DNA from: a virus
Virus record (IMG/VR): IMGVR_UViG_3300048837_000549
Span: 1-64,000 of that record
DNA: 64,000 nt
Strand: one strand, 5' to 3'
Part shown: positions 26,032 through 35,595 of the stretch, one piece after another
Numbering within the stretch: the stretch's first letter is position 1
Layout of the letters: every line of letters starts with the position of its first letter
Made by a program: the position numbers and the translations under genes
The notes under the pieces: model-generated
Told to the model about the DNA's origin: nothing
Seen by the model: only the letters and a program-made list of their open reading frames with translations
Databases searched by the model: none

Positions 26032-26412
26032 ATGAAAAATAAAACTTTTACAATAAGTAAGGCACAGCTAGATACAAATGCCAATGTGATAATAGATACT
26101 TGTCTTGATATTAACGATGTTAGCCCGTCTGGGGCTACTGAATCTAGAAGATATTACCCAAGAAAAATAAATTTTCTTAATACTTCTGGTGTTGCAGTAA
26201 AAGCTAATATATTTAGTTCAGATGCTGAAATAGCTACATATACTGCAGATCCAACTAATTATGATTTTTTTACAATTCTATCAGGTACAAGCTTAATACT
26301 AACTTCTTCAGTACTTCTCCCAACTGCTTATAAAATATATGTCATACTACCTACGGGGGTAGCAACATCCGGAATGTCAATCGAATGTATTGGCTATCAA
26401 CCTTATAGATAA
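26032..26412 (+). CDS. virion-associated protein, paralogue of the product at 34716
   Basis: 126 residues, the same length as the product at 34716 and with matching blocks: RRYYPRKINFLNTSG versus TRYLYPQQLQVINDCG, then an acidic TYTADPTNYDFFTI versus EYTDNPSLFTFVRL, ending ECIGYQPYR versus EFINYRNSLK. The two copies flank the fibre block. Likely a fibre or baseplate accessory; function unproven. Confidence 0.65.
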   Translation: MKNKTFTISKAQLDTNANVIIDTCLDINDVSPSGATESRRYYPRKINFLNTSGVAVKANIFSSDAEIATYTADPTNYDFFTILSGTSLILTSSVLLPTAYKIYVILPTGVATSGMSIECIGYQPYR

Positions 26413-26425
26413 AAATGAGGCACAA

Positions 26426-27025
26426 ATGGAAAATTTAAAAATTATTTCAGATACAGGTAATGAAAGCCAATTTCAATTTACTCAAATATTTGACGAACAA
26501 TTTATACAAATAGGAAAAACTATTCAGGAATATTATGATTATTTTGTAAATAAAATAGATAATGAATTCACTGCTACAGAAGAGAATTTTTTAGAATATA
26601 AAAATAATATTGATACACAAATAGAAGCTAACTATTCAAAAATAATCGAAATTCTTTTACATAAAGAGAAAGAATTCAATTCCATTATTAAAGATATAAT
26701 GATAGTAAGCAATGACCAAATAACAGATATTGAAAAAATAATAAATTCTAAATTTAATTATATAGATAGTGATTTAAAAGATATACATTTTAATTATGAT
26801 AATTTAAAAATAAGTATAAATAGCTCTTTGGATAAACTTGGACAACTTGTAGAGTCAAATACTGAAAGTATAAATAATCTTAAGTTATTTAATTCTGTTA
26901 TGGAAGCTGAAAACAATAAGTTAAAAAAAGAGTTAGAAATTATAAAAATTAATAATTTCAATATAAATAAAAGAAAAAGAAATATATTTCAACGGAGCAT
27001 AATCAAATTATTGGGGTTATATTAA
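26426..27025 (+). CDS. coiled-coil protein with basic C-terminus, 199 aa
   Basis: Start chosen at 26426 (GAGGCACAAATG); the frame is open from 26390 but with only a TTG. Long helices (IEANYSKIIEILLHKEKEF; ESINNLKLFNSVMEAENN) ending NKRKRNIFQRSIIKLLGLY. Ends one base before the next ATG, coupling to the fibre gene. May be a trimeric fibre shaft or assembly aid; inferred. Confidence 0.6.
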   Translation: MENLKIISDTGNESQFQFTQIFDEQFIQIGKTIQEYYDYFVNKIDNEFTATEENFLEYKNNIDTQIEANYSKIIEILLHKEKEFNSIIKDIMIVSNDQITDIEKIINSKFNYIDSDLKDIHFNYDNLKISINSSLDKLGQLVESNTESINNLKLFNSVMEAENNKLKKELEIIKINNFNINKRKRNIFQRSIIKLLGLY

Positions 27026-28678
27026 ATGGGAACAAAGATTACTAAATTATCTACAGGGGGCTCAGGTGGTGCCGTCGAAGTTTATGATGAGGGGGTTTTA
27101 GTTACTTCTGTTGCGTCTAAACTTAATTTTGTTGGGGCAGATATTGAAGCTAGACAAACAGGTGAATTTACAAATATATATAGTCCGGTTCCGACTTTTA
27201 GTTCTCATTTCAATACTTATGATGGGTTAACTAATGGTAACGTTCCCGATATAAGCACAACTTTAAGATATATATCAGCCCCTACATCTGAAGGGACTCC
27301 ATTTAAAATAGGTGATTGGGTAGCGGGTACTTCAAAAAGTTGTACAACTTCAACAGTATTAAGTTACACTACCCTGCAAAAAATTTCTATACTAAATAAT
27401 ACAGCAACAACATTAGAAGCTATACTATACGATGCAGATGGAACTACTCCGTTGGCAACCCATCAAATTACTTTAACAGGAAACACTGATGTTACTTCTG
27501 ATAATATTCAGATTGTAGTAACAAGTTTTATTGTTGAGGGAATAAAATACTCTGCTATACTTCAGGTTAAATTTAATATATCTACTATACTTCCTGACGG
27601 AGGGAGATTCTCAATAAAGATAACACATAATAATGGAGCTGACGGGATATTTACTAAAACACAAAATAATTTATTTTTCGATTCTAATAACAATAATGCC
27701 ACTGTGACTGTACCAACTATTACCGAAGTTACTCCTTTTACTACAGCTTGTTCTGGAGTATATTATTATAGAGATGGTTCAGTTTTTAATGTATCTATTT
27801 CGGATATTGATTATGTTAACGACAAGTCGTATCCTTTAAATCAAGTAGAAATTCTTGGAACTGAGTATGGGCTTCCTCAATTACTTATACCAGGAGCTTC
27901 CCTAACAAGCTGGTCAAATATTTGGAATAATATTAACGCGTCTTATACAAAAGCAGATTGGACATTAAATGTAGCAAATTACTATAACGTGAGTACAACA
28001 GCAAAGATACAAGCAAGAGCGAAAGATTGGGTTGACCAAGTGTTACAAGATTCTTCAGTTGCTTCTATATGTGTTATGAATTATACTGATAATAGAACAG
28101 GTATATTTGAAGATTTTAGAAATGAAGGATTTAGAGTAACTTCTGCTCTTGCTTCATGGGACAGTTTTCAAAATCTAAGCGCTTATGACGGAAATGATGG
28201 CTTGATGATTCAAGGGTCGAGATTGATATATCCATCAGGTGATTATACAACATATAGTCCTAATACTGTGAGTCAACCTGATTATTCAACTGAAACGGGG
28301 GATAGAACTTTATACACTAAGTTTTATCATTTAAGCACATCTCATTCAAATGGCATAATTGCTTTTGGAGATCATAATATCTTAGAAGCAAATATATTAT
28401 CTCAAGATATTAAAATAGAATTAAGTCTTGACGGAATTGATTGGTATAATGTTTGTTCTGATTATATAGGAGGAGCGCTCGCTAATGGTTCGGGTTGCCG
28501 TGTTGAATCAGATGCTTATTCAATAACAATAAATAATTCTCTAAAATTTACTCTCGGAACCGGGAAATCTACAACTGTTTCTACTGGTTCAGGTTGGGGA
28601 GTATGGGTTAGATTAACTTATACTTCTACTATGACAACAAAATATATAGGTAGTATTAACTTTAGTGATTGGGTATAA
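27026..28678 (+). CDS. putative tail fibre / receptor-binding protein, 550 aa
   Basis: Starts MGTKITKLSTGGSGGAVEVY then DEGVLVTSVASKLNFVGADI, a segment found at the N-terminus of many phage fibre proteins. The body is Thr/Ser/Asn-rich beta sequence with few charged residues. Next to two other fibre-type genes. I infer an adhesin that contacts the host surface. Confidence 0.7.
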   Translation: MGTKITKLSTGGSGGAVEVYDEGVLVTSVASKLNFVGADIEARQTGEFTNIYSPVPTFSSHFNTYDGLTNGNVPDISTTLRYISAPTSEGTPFKIGDWVAGTSKSCTTSTVLSYTTLQKISILNNTATTLEAILYDADGTTPLATHQITLTGNTDVTSDNIQIVVTSFIVEGIKYSAILQVKFNISTILPDGGRFSIKITHNNGADGIFTKTQNNLFFDSNNNNATVTVPTITEVTPFTTACSGVYYYRDGSVFNVSISDIDYVNDKSYPLNQVEILGTEYGLPQLLIPGASLTSWSNIWNNINASYTKADWTLNVANYYNVSTTAKIQARAKDWVDQVLQDSSVASICVMNYTDNRTGIFEDFRNEGFRVTSALASWDSFQNLSAYDGNDGLMIQGSRLIYPSGDYTTYSPNTVSQPDYSTETGDRTLYTKFYHLSTSHSNGIIAFGDHNILEANILSQDIKIELSLDGIDWYNVCSDYIGGALANGSGCRVESDAYSITINNSLKFTLGTGKSTTVSTGSGWGVWVRLTYTSTMTTKYIGSINFSDWV

Positions 28679-28684
28679 AATAAT

Positions 28685-29647
28685 ATGGCACAACCAAATT
28701 CAACTTTACAATTAAAATCCTCATTTTTTCATGGACTCTCCAAAACTCTTACAGAAGAAGCTCAAGCAGTATATGAATCTCTATACAAAAGTGGGCATAA
28801 TGTAGGATTAAAAGGAGTTTGGGGAGAAACTGTTTCCTATTGTGTTGATGAGACTACTGCTGACGCATTTGTTACTGCCAATCCTTTAGTAGTTAAAAAA
28901 TATACCCAGCAAGCATTAACCGAAGTTCCTGGAAGTAATGGACAAGCTTGGTATGTAGAAGATACCGGCGTATTTATGAAATATATGATAGATCCATCAG
29001 ATATACCTGAATCAAGTACAAGTGCCCCCTCTTATGGGTTTCAACAAAAACTCTACACTCAGGCAGGTGTATTTATACCTCCGACATCAGGGGCATTTTA
29101 CTATGATCCTTTTTCTGGTATAGTTCACTTTGATAAAAATTATACACCCACTACTATGGGATGGGGTACACCAAAATTAACAGCATATTATTATATAGGC
29201 AAAGACTTACAAGGAGTCCTACAAACATTAGGTGCTTTATCTTATAAAGGTACATGGGACGCTTCAACAAATACCCCACCTATTCCGGCAGCGCAAGCAG
29301 CAAATAATGGATGGTACTATGTTGTATCTACTGATGGGAGTACTTTAATCGATGGTGTAAATACATGGTTAAAAAATGACTGGATACTATCTAATGGCAC
29401 TAACTGGCAGAGACTTATACAAAATAGCTCAGGAACTCTCGACACTTTTACAATAACTGAAGGAGTAGATGATTATACTCTTTCAGGAACTCCTACTATT
29501 CCCACAAAGTCAGATGTTTATCTTGATGGTATAAGACTACAGTATGGAATAGAGTATACTATTACTTTAACACAACTATCTTTAATTCCTTCTGCTATAG
29601 GGTATAATCCAGAAACAGGGGCAAAACTAATAATTAAGTGGAGTTAA
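28685..29647 (+). CDS. putative tail fibre protein with carbohydrate-binding-like repeats, 320 aa
   Basis: N-terminus: helical MAQPNSTLQLKSSFFHGLSK. Mid region ALSYKGTWDASTNTPPIPAA then NNGWYYVVSTDG and WLKNDWILSNGTNWQRL resemble the W-rich 'YKGTWDAS-x-GWYYxVS-x-W' modules common in fibre proteins. C-terminus is a beta-rich tip. Fibre subunit inferred from these modules and neighbours. Confidence 0.7.
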   Translation: MAQPNSTLQLKSSFFHGLSKTLTEEAQAVYESLYKSGHNVGLKGVWGETVSYCVDETTADAFVTANPLVVKKYTQQALTEVPGSNGQAWYVEDTGVFMKYMIDPSDIPESSTSAPSYGFQQKLYTQAGVFIPPTSGAFYYDPFSGIVHFDKNYTPTTMGWGTPKLTAYYYIGKDLQGVLQTLGALSYKGTWDASTNTPPIPAAQAANNGWYYVVSTDGSTLIDGVNTWLKNDWILSNGTNWQRLIQNSSGTLDTFTITEGVDDYTLSGTPTIPTKSDVYLDGIRLQYGIEYTITLTQLSLIPSAIGYNPETGAKLIIKWS

Positions 29648-29663
29648 AAAATAAAATATTTTT

Positions 29664-29673
29664 TACTAATAAA
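29664..29673 (+). promoter_or_regulatory. putative late promoter TACTAATAAA
   Basis: TTTTTTACTAATAAATAATAG, 38 bp before the 849-residue fibre gene. Confidence 0.7.
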
Positions 29674-29701
29674 TAATAGTTCCACATGAGGTTATCTTTT
29701 A

Positions 29702-32251
29702 ATGTTAGATATAAAAGCTATAAAGAATAATATATCAGTTTTAAATAGTACTGGGGCAACAATAAACGCATTTACTTTGATAAATGTTTATAATGATGCG
29801 GGAACTTTAAAAATGCAACCAGCTAATGCTATTTTATCGTCAGGTACTGTTTATCCTGCTACACATATTTTATTAGAAACAGCATTAACAACTGAAAGTA
29901 AATTATGTACAAATTTTCAAAAATTAGATAGTGTTTCTGGTCTTTCAGGATTAACCCCCGGTGATTTATATTTAGGCTCTCTCGGACAAATAACAAGCAC
30001 TATACCTGATGGTGATTATGATATAAAACAAAAAATAGGGTTTGCAAAAGATGCCACAAATGCATTAATATCTATATTAGATAATGGTATAATAAATAAA
30101 ACCTTAGTGAATCCATTTTTATTTAAAGGTGCTATAAATTTAAATTCTGATTTTCCAACACCAACAGAAGTAAGAAATGGTTGGGTTTATATTGTACAAA
30201 CTAATGTTACCGATAATGACCCAACTAAAACTAATACCGGTCAATCGTTCCTTAGTGGAGATGAAATAGTTTGGGAAGGTTCTACATGGATAGAATTAGG
30301 TTCTACAACCTTGTGGACAAGAACAGGAACTACTTTATCTCCAGCAACTTTAAACGATAACATAGACATCGGAACAGGTATTATAACTTTAGCAGAGTCA
30401 GATTATAATATAACATTACCTAACCCTGGTTATGCGGAAGGAAAAGTTTTTTACGATAACACTAAACATGCTCTTTCATATTTCAATGATGAGCCTGATA
30501 TAACTGTAAACTTGGGGCAAGAAGTTTTAATAAGAGTTAAAAATGAAACCGGATCAACTATACCAAATGGAGCCGTAGTATATCCTTCGGGGTTTTCGGG
30601 AGGAGATGTTTTAATTGATTTAGCAATAGCTTCTGATAAAGAAAAATGTAGGTTAATCGGAGTAGTAACACATGAAATTCTATCTGGTGACACTGGGTAT
30701 GTTACAAAACTTGGAGAAGTAGCAGATGTCGATACTGATTCATTTACAAGTGGTGATGTTGTTTATCTTTCCCCGTCAGTAGCAGGAGGATTAACAAAAA
30801 CTCGCCCTACTGGTGCTAATTATATAACAAGAATTGGGGCAGTAAAAATAAAATCAGCGACAGTGGGTTCAATTGTTGTTGATATTTCTACAAGTGAACA
30901 AACCGTAGAGTCAACTCAGGATGTTGGATTCAGTAGAACAGATGATTGTACTATATCAGTCTCAGATAGTGCTACAGGTGCGACACTTACACTCACTCCA
31001 GTTGGAGCAGATTATTGCTTCTATCAATATGGGGATAAGTATTGTAAAACTACAGACTCAATTGCTTTACCCGATGAAGAAGGGTTATTTGCTATTTACT
31101 ATAATTTGGGTACTTTGGCTTATATCAAGAATCCTACTAACTCGCAAATAGAAATTGTTATCAAAAATAATCCAGTAGTAGCTTATGTATATTGGAACGC
31201 AACTGATAATAAATCAGAATATATCGGTTATGAATTACATGGGATAAATATGAGTTCTGTTACTCATGTTTATTTACACTTTGCTTTCGGTGCAAGATAT
31301 ATGTCAGGGCTTGCACCTAATACGATAGTAGCAGATGGTTCTGGAAACAGTAATGCTTCAGCACAATTCGGAGTCGATAGTGGTGCTATAGCAGATGAAG
31401 ATTTATACCTTGCTTTTCCGGGAATATTGTCAACTACTGGATTAACAATTGCTTATTTATCAGGCACTTCTGCAAATCCAACTTTAAGAACTACAACAAA
31501 TGCTGGGTTCTCTGTACTTACAACTGGAACAGGGAGACTTGCCTATAATACGATCTCAGCAGGGAACTATGTTTTAGCTGAAGTAACAAATAAAGACTTT
31601 GGATTATGTCATGTTATAGCAATAAATGAAAATAATGTGTCGAAAAGAGTAATAGCATTTGTGGGTCAAAACTTATATCCGGATATAGGCGCAGCAAGGG
31701 CAGGGGCACAAGTTGAAATCGCCACACTTAGAACAGTAGGAATACTCCCTCAAGAATCAAAAGCAATAGCCTCTTTTGTATTTGAGACACAAAACGCATA
31801 CACAAACGCTGTAAAGTCAAGAATACGAACAATATCTACTGGTGTAAATTATGTAGATTGGCGGACAACTTATTTTAACGGCTCTGGATCTGGGGCTTCA
31901 AGCGGAGTAGGTTCAACTATATTTGATGATTCTCTTTTTAAGATAATCGATAATGTAGATGCAACAAAAGCAGTTCAGTTTGAAGTTGGCGGAGTTACTA
32001 CTGGAACTACAAGAGTTGTCGCAATTCCAGATGCTAACAGTACAACGATAACAGACGAAGAACAAACAATAATGGGTAGAAAATATTTTACCCCTGATAT
32101 AGATAGTACAACAGCCTATCAATTTTTTAAAGCGGACGGTGTAACGCCATTGCTAACAGTGGACAGTACAAACGAATTGTTATTAGATAAAGATGACAAA
32201 GAGTTAATAAATAAAAATAGAGCGATAGCATACGCAATAGCTTTAGGATAA
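29702..32251 (+). CDS. large tail fibre protein, 849 aa
   Basis: Contains the fibre module PTPTEVRNGWVYIVQTNV / GDEIVWEGSTWIELGS and a segment QEVLIRVKNETGSTIPNGAV with GDVVYLSPSVAGG that recurs in phage fibre and capsid-fibre proteins. Near the end DSTTAYQFFKADGVTPLLTV repeats the element in the S74 protein at 32973. The protein is beta-rich, Thr/Gly-rich. Likely the main shaft or receptor-binding fibre. Confidence 0.75.
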   Translation: MLDIKAIKNNISVLNSTGATINAFTLINVYNDAGTLKMQPANAILSSGTVYPATHILLETALTTESKLCTNFQKLDSVSGLSGLTPGDLYLGSLGQITSTIPDGDYDIKQKIGFAKDATNALISILDNGIINKTLVNPFLFKGAINLNSDFPTPTEVRNGWVYIVQTNVTDNDPTKTNTGQSFLSGDEIVWEGSTWIELGSTTLWTRTGTTLSPATLNDNIDIGTGIITLAESDYNITLPNPGYAEGKVFYDNTKHALSYFNDEPDITVNLGQEVLIRVKNETGSTIPNGAVVYPSGFSGGDVLIDLAIASDKEKCRLIGVVTHEILSGDTGYVTKLGEVADVDTDSFTSGDVVYLSPSVAGGLTKTRPTGANYITRIGAVKIKSATVGSIVVDISTSEQTVESTQDVGFSRTDDCTISVSDSATGATLTLTPVGADYCFYQYGDKYCKTTDSIALPDEEGLFAIYYNLGTLAYIKNPTNSQIEIVIKNNPVVAYVYWNATDNKSEYIGYELHGINMSSVTHVYLHFAFGARYMSGLAPNTIVADGSGNSNASAQFGVDSGAIADEDLYLAFPGILSTTGLTIAYLSGTSANPTLRTTTNAGFSVLTTGTGRLAYNTISAGNYVLAEVTNKDFGLCHVIAINENNVSKRVIAFVGQNLYPDIGAARAGAQVEIATLRTVGILPQESKAIASFVFETQNAYTNAVKSRIRTISTGVNYVDWRTTYFNGSGSGASSGVGSTIFDDSLFKIIDNVDATKAVQFEVGGVTTGTTRVVAIPDANSTTITDEEQTIMGRKYFTPDIDSTTAYQFFKADGVTPLLTVDSTNELLLDKDDKELINKNRAIAYAIALG

Positions 32252-32266
32252 GAGAGGAAATAAATA

Positions 32267-32575
32267 ATGGCAATAAATAATGTAGTAGTAGGTAATACAG
32301 CAACAAGCATTTTAACTGCAACGGCAGATAGTGCGGTGGTAAGTATAGTGTTTTATAATGACCACACATCAACGGTTAATTTAACATTATACGCTTATCC
32401 ATCGGGGGGAAGTGCTGGAGCTGGTAGTACTATAATGACAGTAGATATACCGACAAAGGATAGTTTTATCTGGTCAAGTGATGAGAAATTTATAATCGAA
32501 ACTGATGATGTGATTAGTGCGGTTGCTGATGTTGACGCGGTATTGACAGCTACAATATCATATTTGGCGGTGTAA
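32267..32575 (+). CDS. small fibre-associated beta protein, 102 aa
   Basis: VVVGNTATSILTATADSAVV ... TVNLTLYAYPSGGSAGAGST: small beta-sandwich-like sequence typical of phage fibre accessory proteins. GAGAGGAAATAAATAATG ribosome site. Its codon use is noticeably more GC-rich than earlier genes. Confidence 0.65.
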   Translation: MAINNVVVGNTATSILTATADSAVVSIVFYNDHTSTVNLTLYAYPSGGSAGAGSTIMTVDIPTKDSFIWSSDEKFIIETDDVISAVADVDAVLTATISYLAV

Positions 32576-32577
32576 TT

Positions 32578-32967
32578 ATGGCTGGATTAGTTAATAGAAG
32601 CGGATACATTACAGACATAAATATAAGCGGTAATTTATCAGTTGCGGGTTTTTCCAAAGTTGGAGACGCTGCTCCGAAGATTAAGTGTAAAAAGCTAACA
32701 GGAACGACATCAAGTACTGAGGGTGGGGCATCAGGAGTATTGCACGGATTAACACAAAGTAAAATTATTAGTTTTACTGTTATAATACAATTTGACAGTA
32801 CAACAATTATGCCGCTAAATTATAATCCCGGCACTGGCGGAAATCAAGGATTTGAGGCTCATGCTTATTTGAGTACGGGAAATACCGTAACCGTGGTAAA
32901 CCATGCAACAAATAGCGAAAACATATTAAGCAAGCCATATATCGTTACGATATGGTATGAGGAGTAA
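32578..32967 (+). CDS. hypothetical fibre-cluster protein, 129 aa
   Basis: Begins 2 nt after the previous stop. SVAGFSKVGDAAPKIKCKKL, then GTTSSTEGGASGVLHGLTQS and strand-rich YIVTIWYEE at the end. This resembles the small 'H-G-L-T...KI' domain that precedes or replaces the receptor tip in some fibre proteins. Function inferred only. Confidence 0.6.
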   Translation: MAGLVNRSGYITDINISGNLSVAGFSKVGDAAPKIKCKKLTGTTSSTEGGASGVLHGLTQSKIISFTVIIQFDSTTIMPLNYNPGTGGNQGFEAHAYLSTGNTVTVVNHATNSENILSKPYIVTIWYEE

Positions 32968-32972
32968 ACAAT

Positions 32973-34529
32973 ATGGCAGAATTATTAAAATCAAAAGGTT
33001 ACCAAAAGAAAGGTACTGCACTGTTCATCCAATCTGGAATAGCTGCGAGTATTACCACTAACGGATTTTTTAAAATAGCAACGACAGAAATGTATAATGA
33101 TAGTGATAGCATAACAGTTATTTCAGACGAAGAAATACAATTAAAAGCTGGTAAAAAATATAAACTAAAAGCGTCATTATCTGTAGATACGTCTGGAAGC
33201 TCATATATTAACTATAAATTATATAATTCAACAATCTCAGCAGTTGTCGGAACAATAGCAACAATAAATACTTCTACAAGGGCGGAAAGTTCAGGAGCTA
33301 ACACAACAGCTAATTTAATAATAGCTCCGACAGTTGACACAAAAATAAAACTACAACACCTCGGAGCCGATACAACAACAGCTTATACGACATCACTTGA
33401 AGTTGAAGAAGTCGAAGCATATAATCAAGTTATAAATTATCAAGATCATAATTCTTTAACAAACAGAGATGCGGCGGGAAGTCATTCAAGTTTTACACCT
33501 TTGGCAGACAGCACTACAGCTTTCCAGTTTTTGAAGGCTGATGGTGTAACGCCTGTTTTGGGGATTGACTCTATTAATGGGAGGGTTGGTATAGGGACAG
33601 CAAGTCCCTCACAAAGATTAGAAGTATACTCGACTACATCATCTACTGCTGGATTTATTGCAACTGGCGAAGGTATTGCGGGACTTGTTCGCGGAAAAAG
33701 ACTGAATGGGACAAGTGCCTCACCAACTGCTATTTTAAGTGGTGAAAATGTTGCTCGGTTTGTTGCTATTGGTCAAAATACGGATGGTAATTCAACCCCT
33801 TGTGGTGATATGTCTATTGTTGCTGAGGCAAACTTTGGCGCAGTTAATAACGCCCCTACTGCTTTGGTTTTTTCTACATCAAGTACTACTGCCCTAACTG
33901 AAAAGATGAGAATAACAAGTGCTGGCAATGTAGGTATAGGAAATGTTTCACCTTACGCTATATCCAATTATGTAGCTTTAACAATAGGTGATAACGATGC
34001 CGCTAAAGCTGGTCTGATAAAATTATCAAGCACATATAATTCAGGAAGTGGTGCTGAAATATTCCAGCTTGCAAATGGTGATTTTGCGATAAACTCTAAT
34101 CCGTCTACAAGGGTGCTCACCATTACTGCTGCTGGTCTAATAAAATCAACTCAAACATACGCCAATACGTCAGCAGGGGTCAGTAATTTAGGTGTATCGA
34201 TACAGGGTGAGTTTTACAGGTCAACGTCCGCTTTGAAATACAAGAAAGACGTTGAGGATTTGCCATCGGATGATTCTAAAATAATCTACGCCATGCGACC
34301 AGTTATATATAATTCAGCTTGTGAGAATGAAGAAAGCCCAGAATATAAATTTGCTGGACTAATCGCAGATGAAGTTGATAAACTGGGGGACGCAGGTAAG
34401 AGGCTTGTAACATATAACAATGAGGGCGAAGTTGAGGGATTTCAATATGAAAGACTTACAGTTTATCTTTTAAAGGAAATTCAAGAACTCAAAAAAGAAA
34501 TTGATAAAATAAAAGGAGATAACGCATGA
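32973..34529 (+). CDS. tail fibre/spike with C-terminal S74 intramolecular chaperone
   Basis: 518 residues. Repeats DSTTAFQFLKADGVTPVLGI; then INGRVGIGTASPSQRLEVYST, a fibre hallmark. Residues ~415-518: LKYKKDVEDLPSD ... AGLIADEVDKLGD ... QYERLTVYLLKEIQELK is the Peptidase_S74 / endosialidase-type chaperone that trimerises the fibre and cleaves itself off. The Ser/Lys dyad likely lies at 'STSALKYKKD'. ATGA overlap with the next small gene. Confidence 0.85.
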   Translation: MAELLKSKGYQKKGTALFIQSGIAASITTNGFFKIATTEMYNDSDSITVISDEEIQLKAGKKYKLKASLSVDTSGSSYINYKLYNSTISAVVGTIATINTSTRAESSGANTTANLIIAPTVDTKIKLQHLGADTTTAYTTSLEVEEVEAYNQVINYQDHNSLTNRDAAGSHSSFTPLADSTTAFQFLKADGVTPVLGIDSINGRVGIGTASPSQRLEVYSTTSSTAGFIATGEGIAGLVRGKRLNGTSASPTAILSGENVARFVAIGQNTDGNSTPCGDMSIVAEANFGAVNNAPTALVFSTSSTTALTEKMRITSAGNVGIGNVSPYAISNYVALTIGDNDAAKAGLIKLSSTYNSGSGAEIFQLANGDFAINSNPSTRVLTITAAGLIKSTQTYANTSAGVSNLGVSIQGEFYRSTSALKYKKDVEDLPSDDSKIIYAMRPVIYNSACENEESPEYKFAGLIADEVDKLGDAGKRLVTYNNEGEVEGFQYERLTVYLLKEIQELKKEIDKIKGDNA

Positions 34530-34705
34530 TAATCAAAGCAGACCAACAAGGCGTGCAAGTATTACACCAACTCGCAGACGTAGTATTAAAATCAGGTGGC
34601 ATTCAGAACCTGCAAGCAATCAATGAGTTTTTGTCGAAGATTGAATTGATACCGGAAGAAAAACAAGAAGAAGTATTTGATAATGTGAAAAGTAAACAAG
34701 TATAA
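34526..34705 (+). CDS. small hypothetical protein, 59 aa
   Basis: MIIKADQQGVQVLHQLADVV ... ELIPEEKQEEVFDNVKSKQV, a compact helical peptide. ATGA overlap with the S74 gene, so probably co-translated. Not recognised; it could be a fibre-assembly helper. Confidence 0.55.
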   Translation: MIIKADQQGVQVLHQLADVVLKSGGIQNLQAINEFLSKIELIPEEKQEEVFDNVKSKQV

Positions 34706-34715
34706 GAGGAAATAG

Positions 34716-35096
34716 ATGATAAATAAGAGATTTGAGATAACAGCAGCCACAATAAATGCAGGTACCGCTATTGAAAGTGATGTAGAAATTACTAAAATAA
34801 TTCCAGCAATAAATGGGGATACAGATACTCGTTATTTATATCCTCAACAATTACAAGTTATAAATGATTGTGGAGGTAATATTGAATGGCTAAGTTTATC
34901 ATCTATTGAAGAATATGAAGAATATACAGATAATCCTTCATTATTCACTTTTGTAAGATTACCTAATGGATATTCATTACAAGACGACTTTACAAGTTTT
35001 GGTAGGTGTTATAAATTTATTATTAAATTATATAGTGGTACAGCTACATCAGATTTAACATTAGAATTTATAAATTATCGTAATAGCTTAAAATAA
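34716..35096 (+). CDS. virion-associated protein, paralogue of the product at 26032
   Basis: 126 residues with the same layout as the product at 26032 (TRYLYPQQLQVIND; EYTDNPSLFTFVRL; LTLEFINYRNSLK). Lies at the 3' end of the fibre block while its paralogue lies at the 5' end. Function unknown; structural role inferred. Confidence 0.65.
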   Translation: MINKRFEITAATINAGTAIESDVEITKIIPAINGDTDTRYLYPQQLQVINDCGGNIEWLSLSSIEEYEEYTDNPSLFTFVRLPNGYSLQDDFTSFGRCYKFIIKLYSGTATSDLTLEFINYRNSLK

Positions 35097-35185
35097 GAGT
35101 TCCTTAATATAGTGCTCTTGTTTGATATATAGCACCAAGATGTAGGTCACTAAAACTTACCCGACAAGGTACTTTACTACTCACC

Positions 35186-35217
35186 AAAAAGCTATTGGGT
35201 AAAACTAATGGCTTTTT
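35186..35217 (+). terminator. intrinsic terminator
   Basis: AAAAAGCTATT (35186-35196) pairs with AATGGCTTTTT (35207-35217), one U-G, loop 10 nt, and runs into a T tract. Marks the end of the fibre block. The 75 bp before it hold no ORF. Confidence 0.7.
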
Positions 35218-35236
35218 TTATTTTTGAAAATAAAAA

Positions 35237-35246
35237 TACTAATAAT
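35237..35246 (+). promoter_or_regulatory. putative late promoter TACTAATAAT
   Basis: AAAAATACTAATAATTAAAATTG, 39 bp before the tagged gene at 35276, just after a terminator. Confidence 0.75.
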
Positions 35247-35275
35247 TAAAATTGTATTGAAACGAGGATTATAAA

Positions 35276-35581
35276 ATGAAAAGATATGAATTTAAAAAGC
35301 CTACTGATTTAAGCATACTTGAAGAATCAAGATTAAAAGAAGCTAGTTTTATGGTTAACAATATTGCTTCAGCAGAAAATAGTCTGATAGGAGTAATAGG
35401 AATTATAAATAAAATTAAAAGACAACCAACGGCGGCTGCTAATATCCTAGGTCAAGCTCTGATTACTGGTATTGATTCTATGGACCCAGATATAGAAGAT
35501 GACAGATTAAAAACAGCTAGAAAACAACTTGTAATTAAAACTTTAATAAAATATCTTATTTCTTACAGAAAATCCCTATAA
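35276..35581 (+). CDS. capsid-targeted protein, longer tag MKRYEFKKPTDLSILEES
   Basis: 101 residues. Starts like the tag but reaches the first E-E only at residue ~17 (SILEES), closer to a T4 gp21 (I/L)-x-E site. The body is helical (KRQPTAAANILGQALITG, KQLVIKTLIKYLISYRKSL). Function unknown; packaging inferred. Confidence 0.65.
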   Translation: MKRYEFKKPTDLSILEESRLKEASFMVNNIASAENSLIGVIGIINKIKRQPTAAANILGQALITGIDSMDPDIEDDRLKTARKQLVIKTLIKYLISYRKSL

Positions 35582-35595
35582 TAGGTAAAAATAAT

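Noticed and set aside
32119-32372. Overlapping antisense ORFs at the fibre gene end
   Set aside because: They share DNA with the fibre gene ends, have no ribosome site and contain low-complexity Leu runs.
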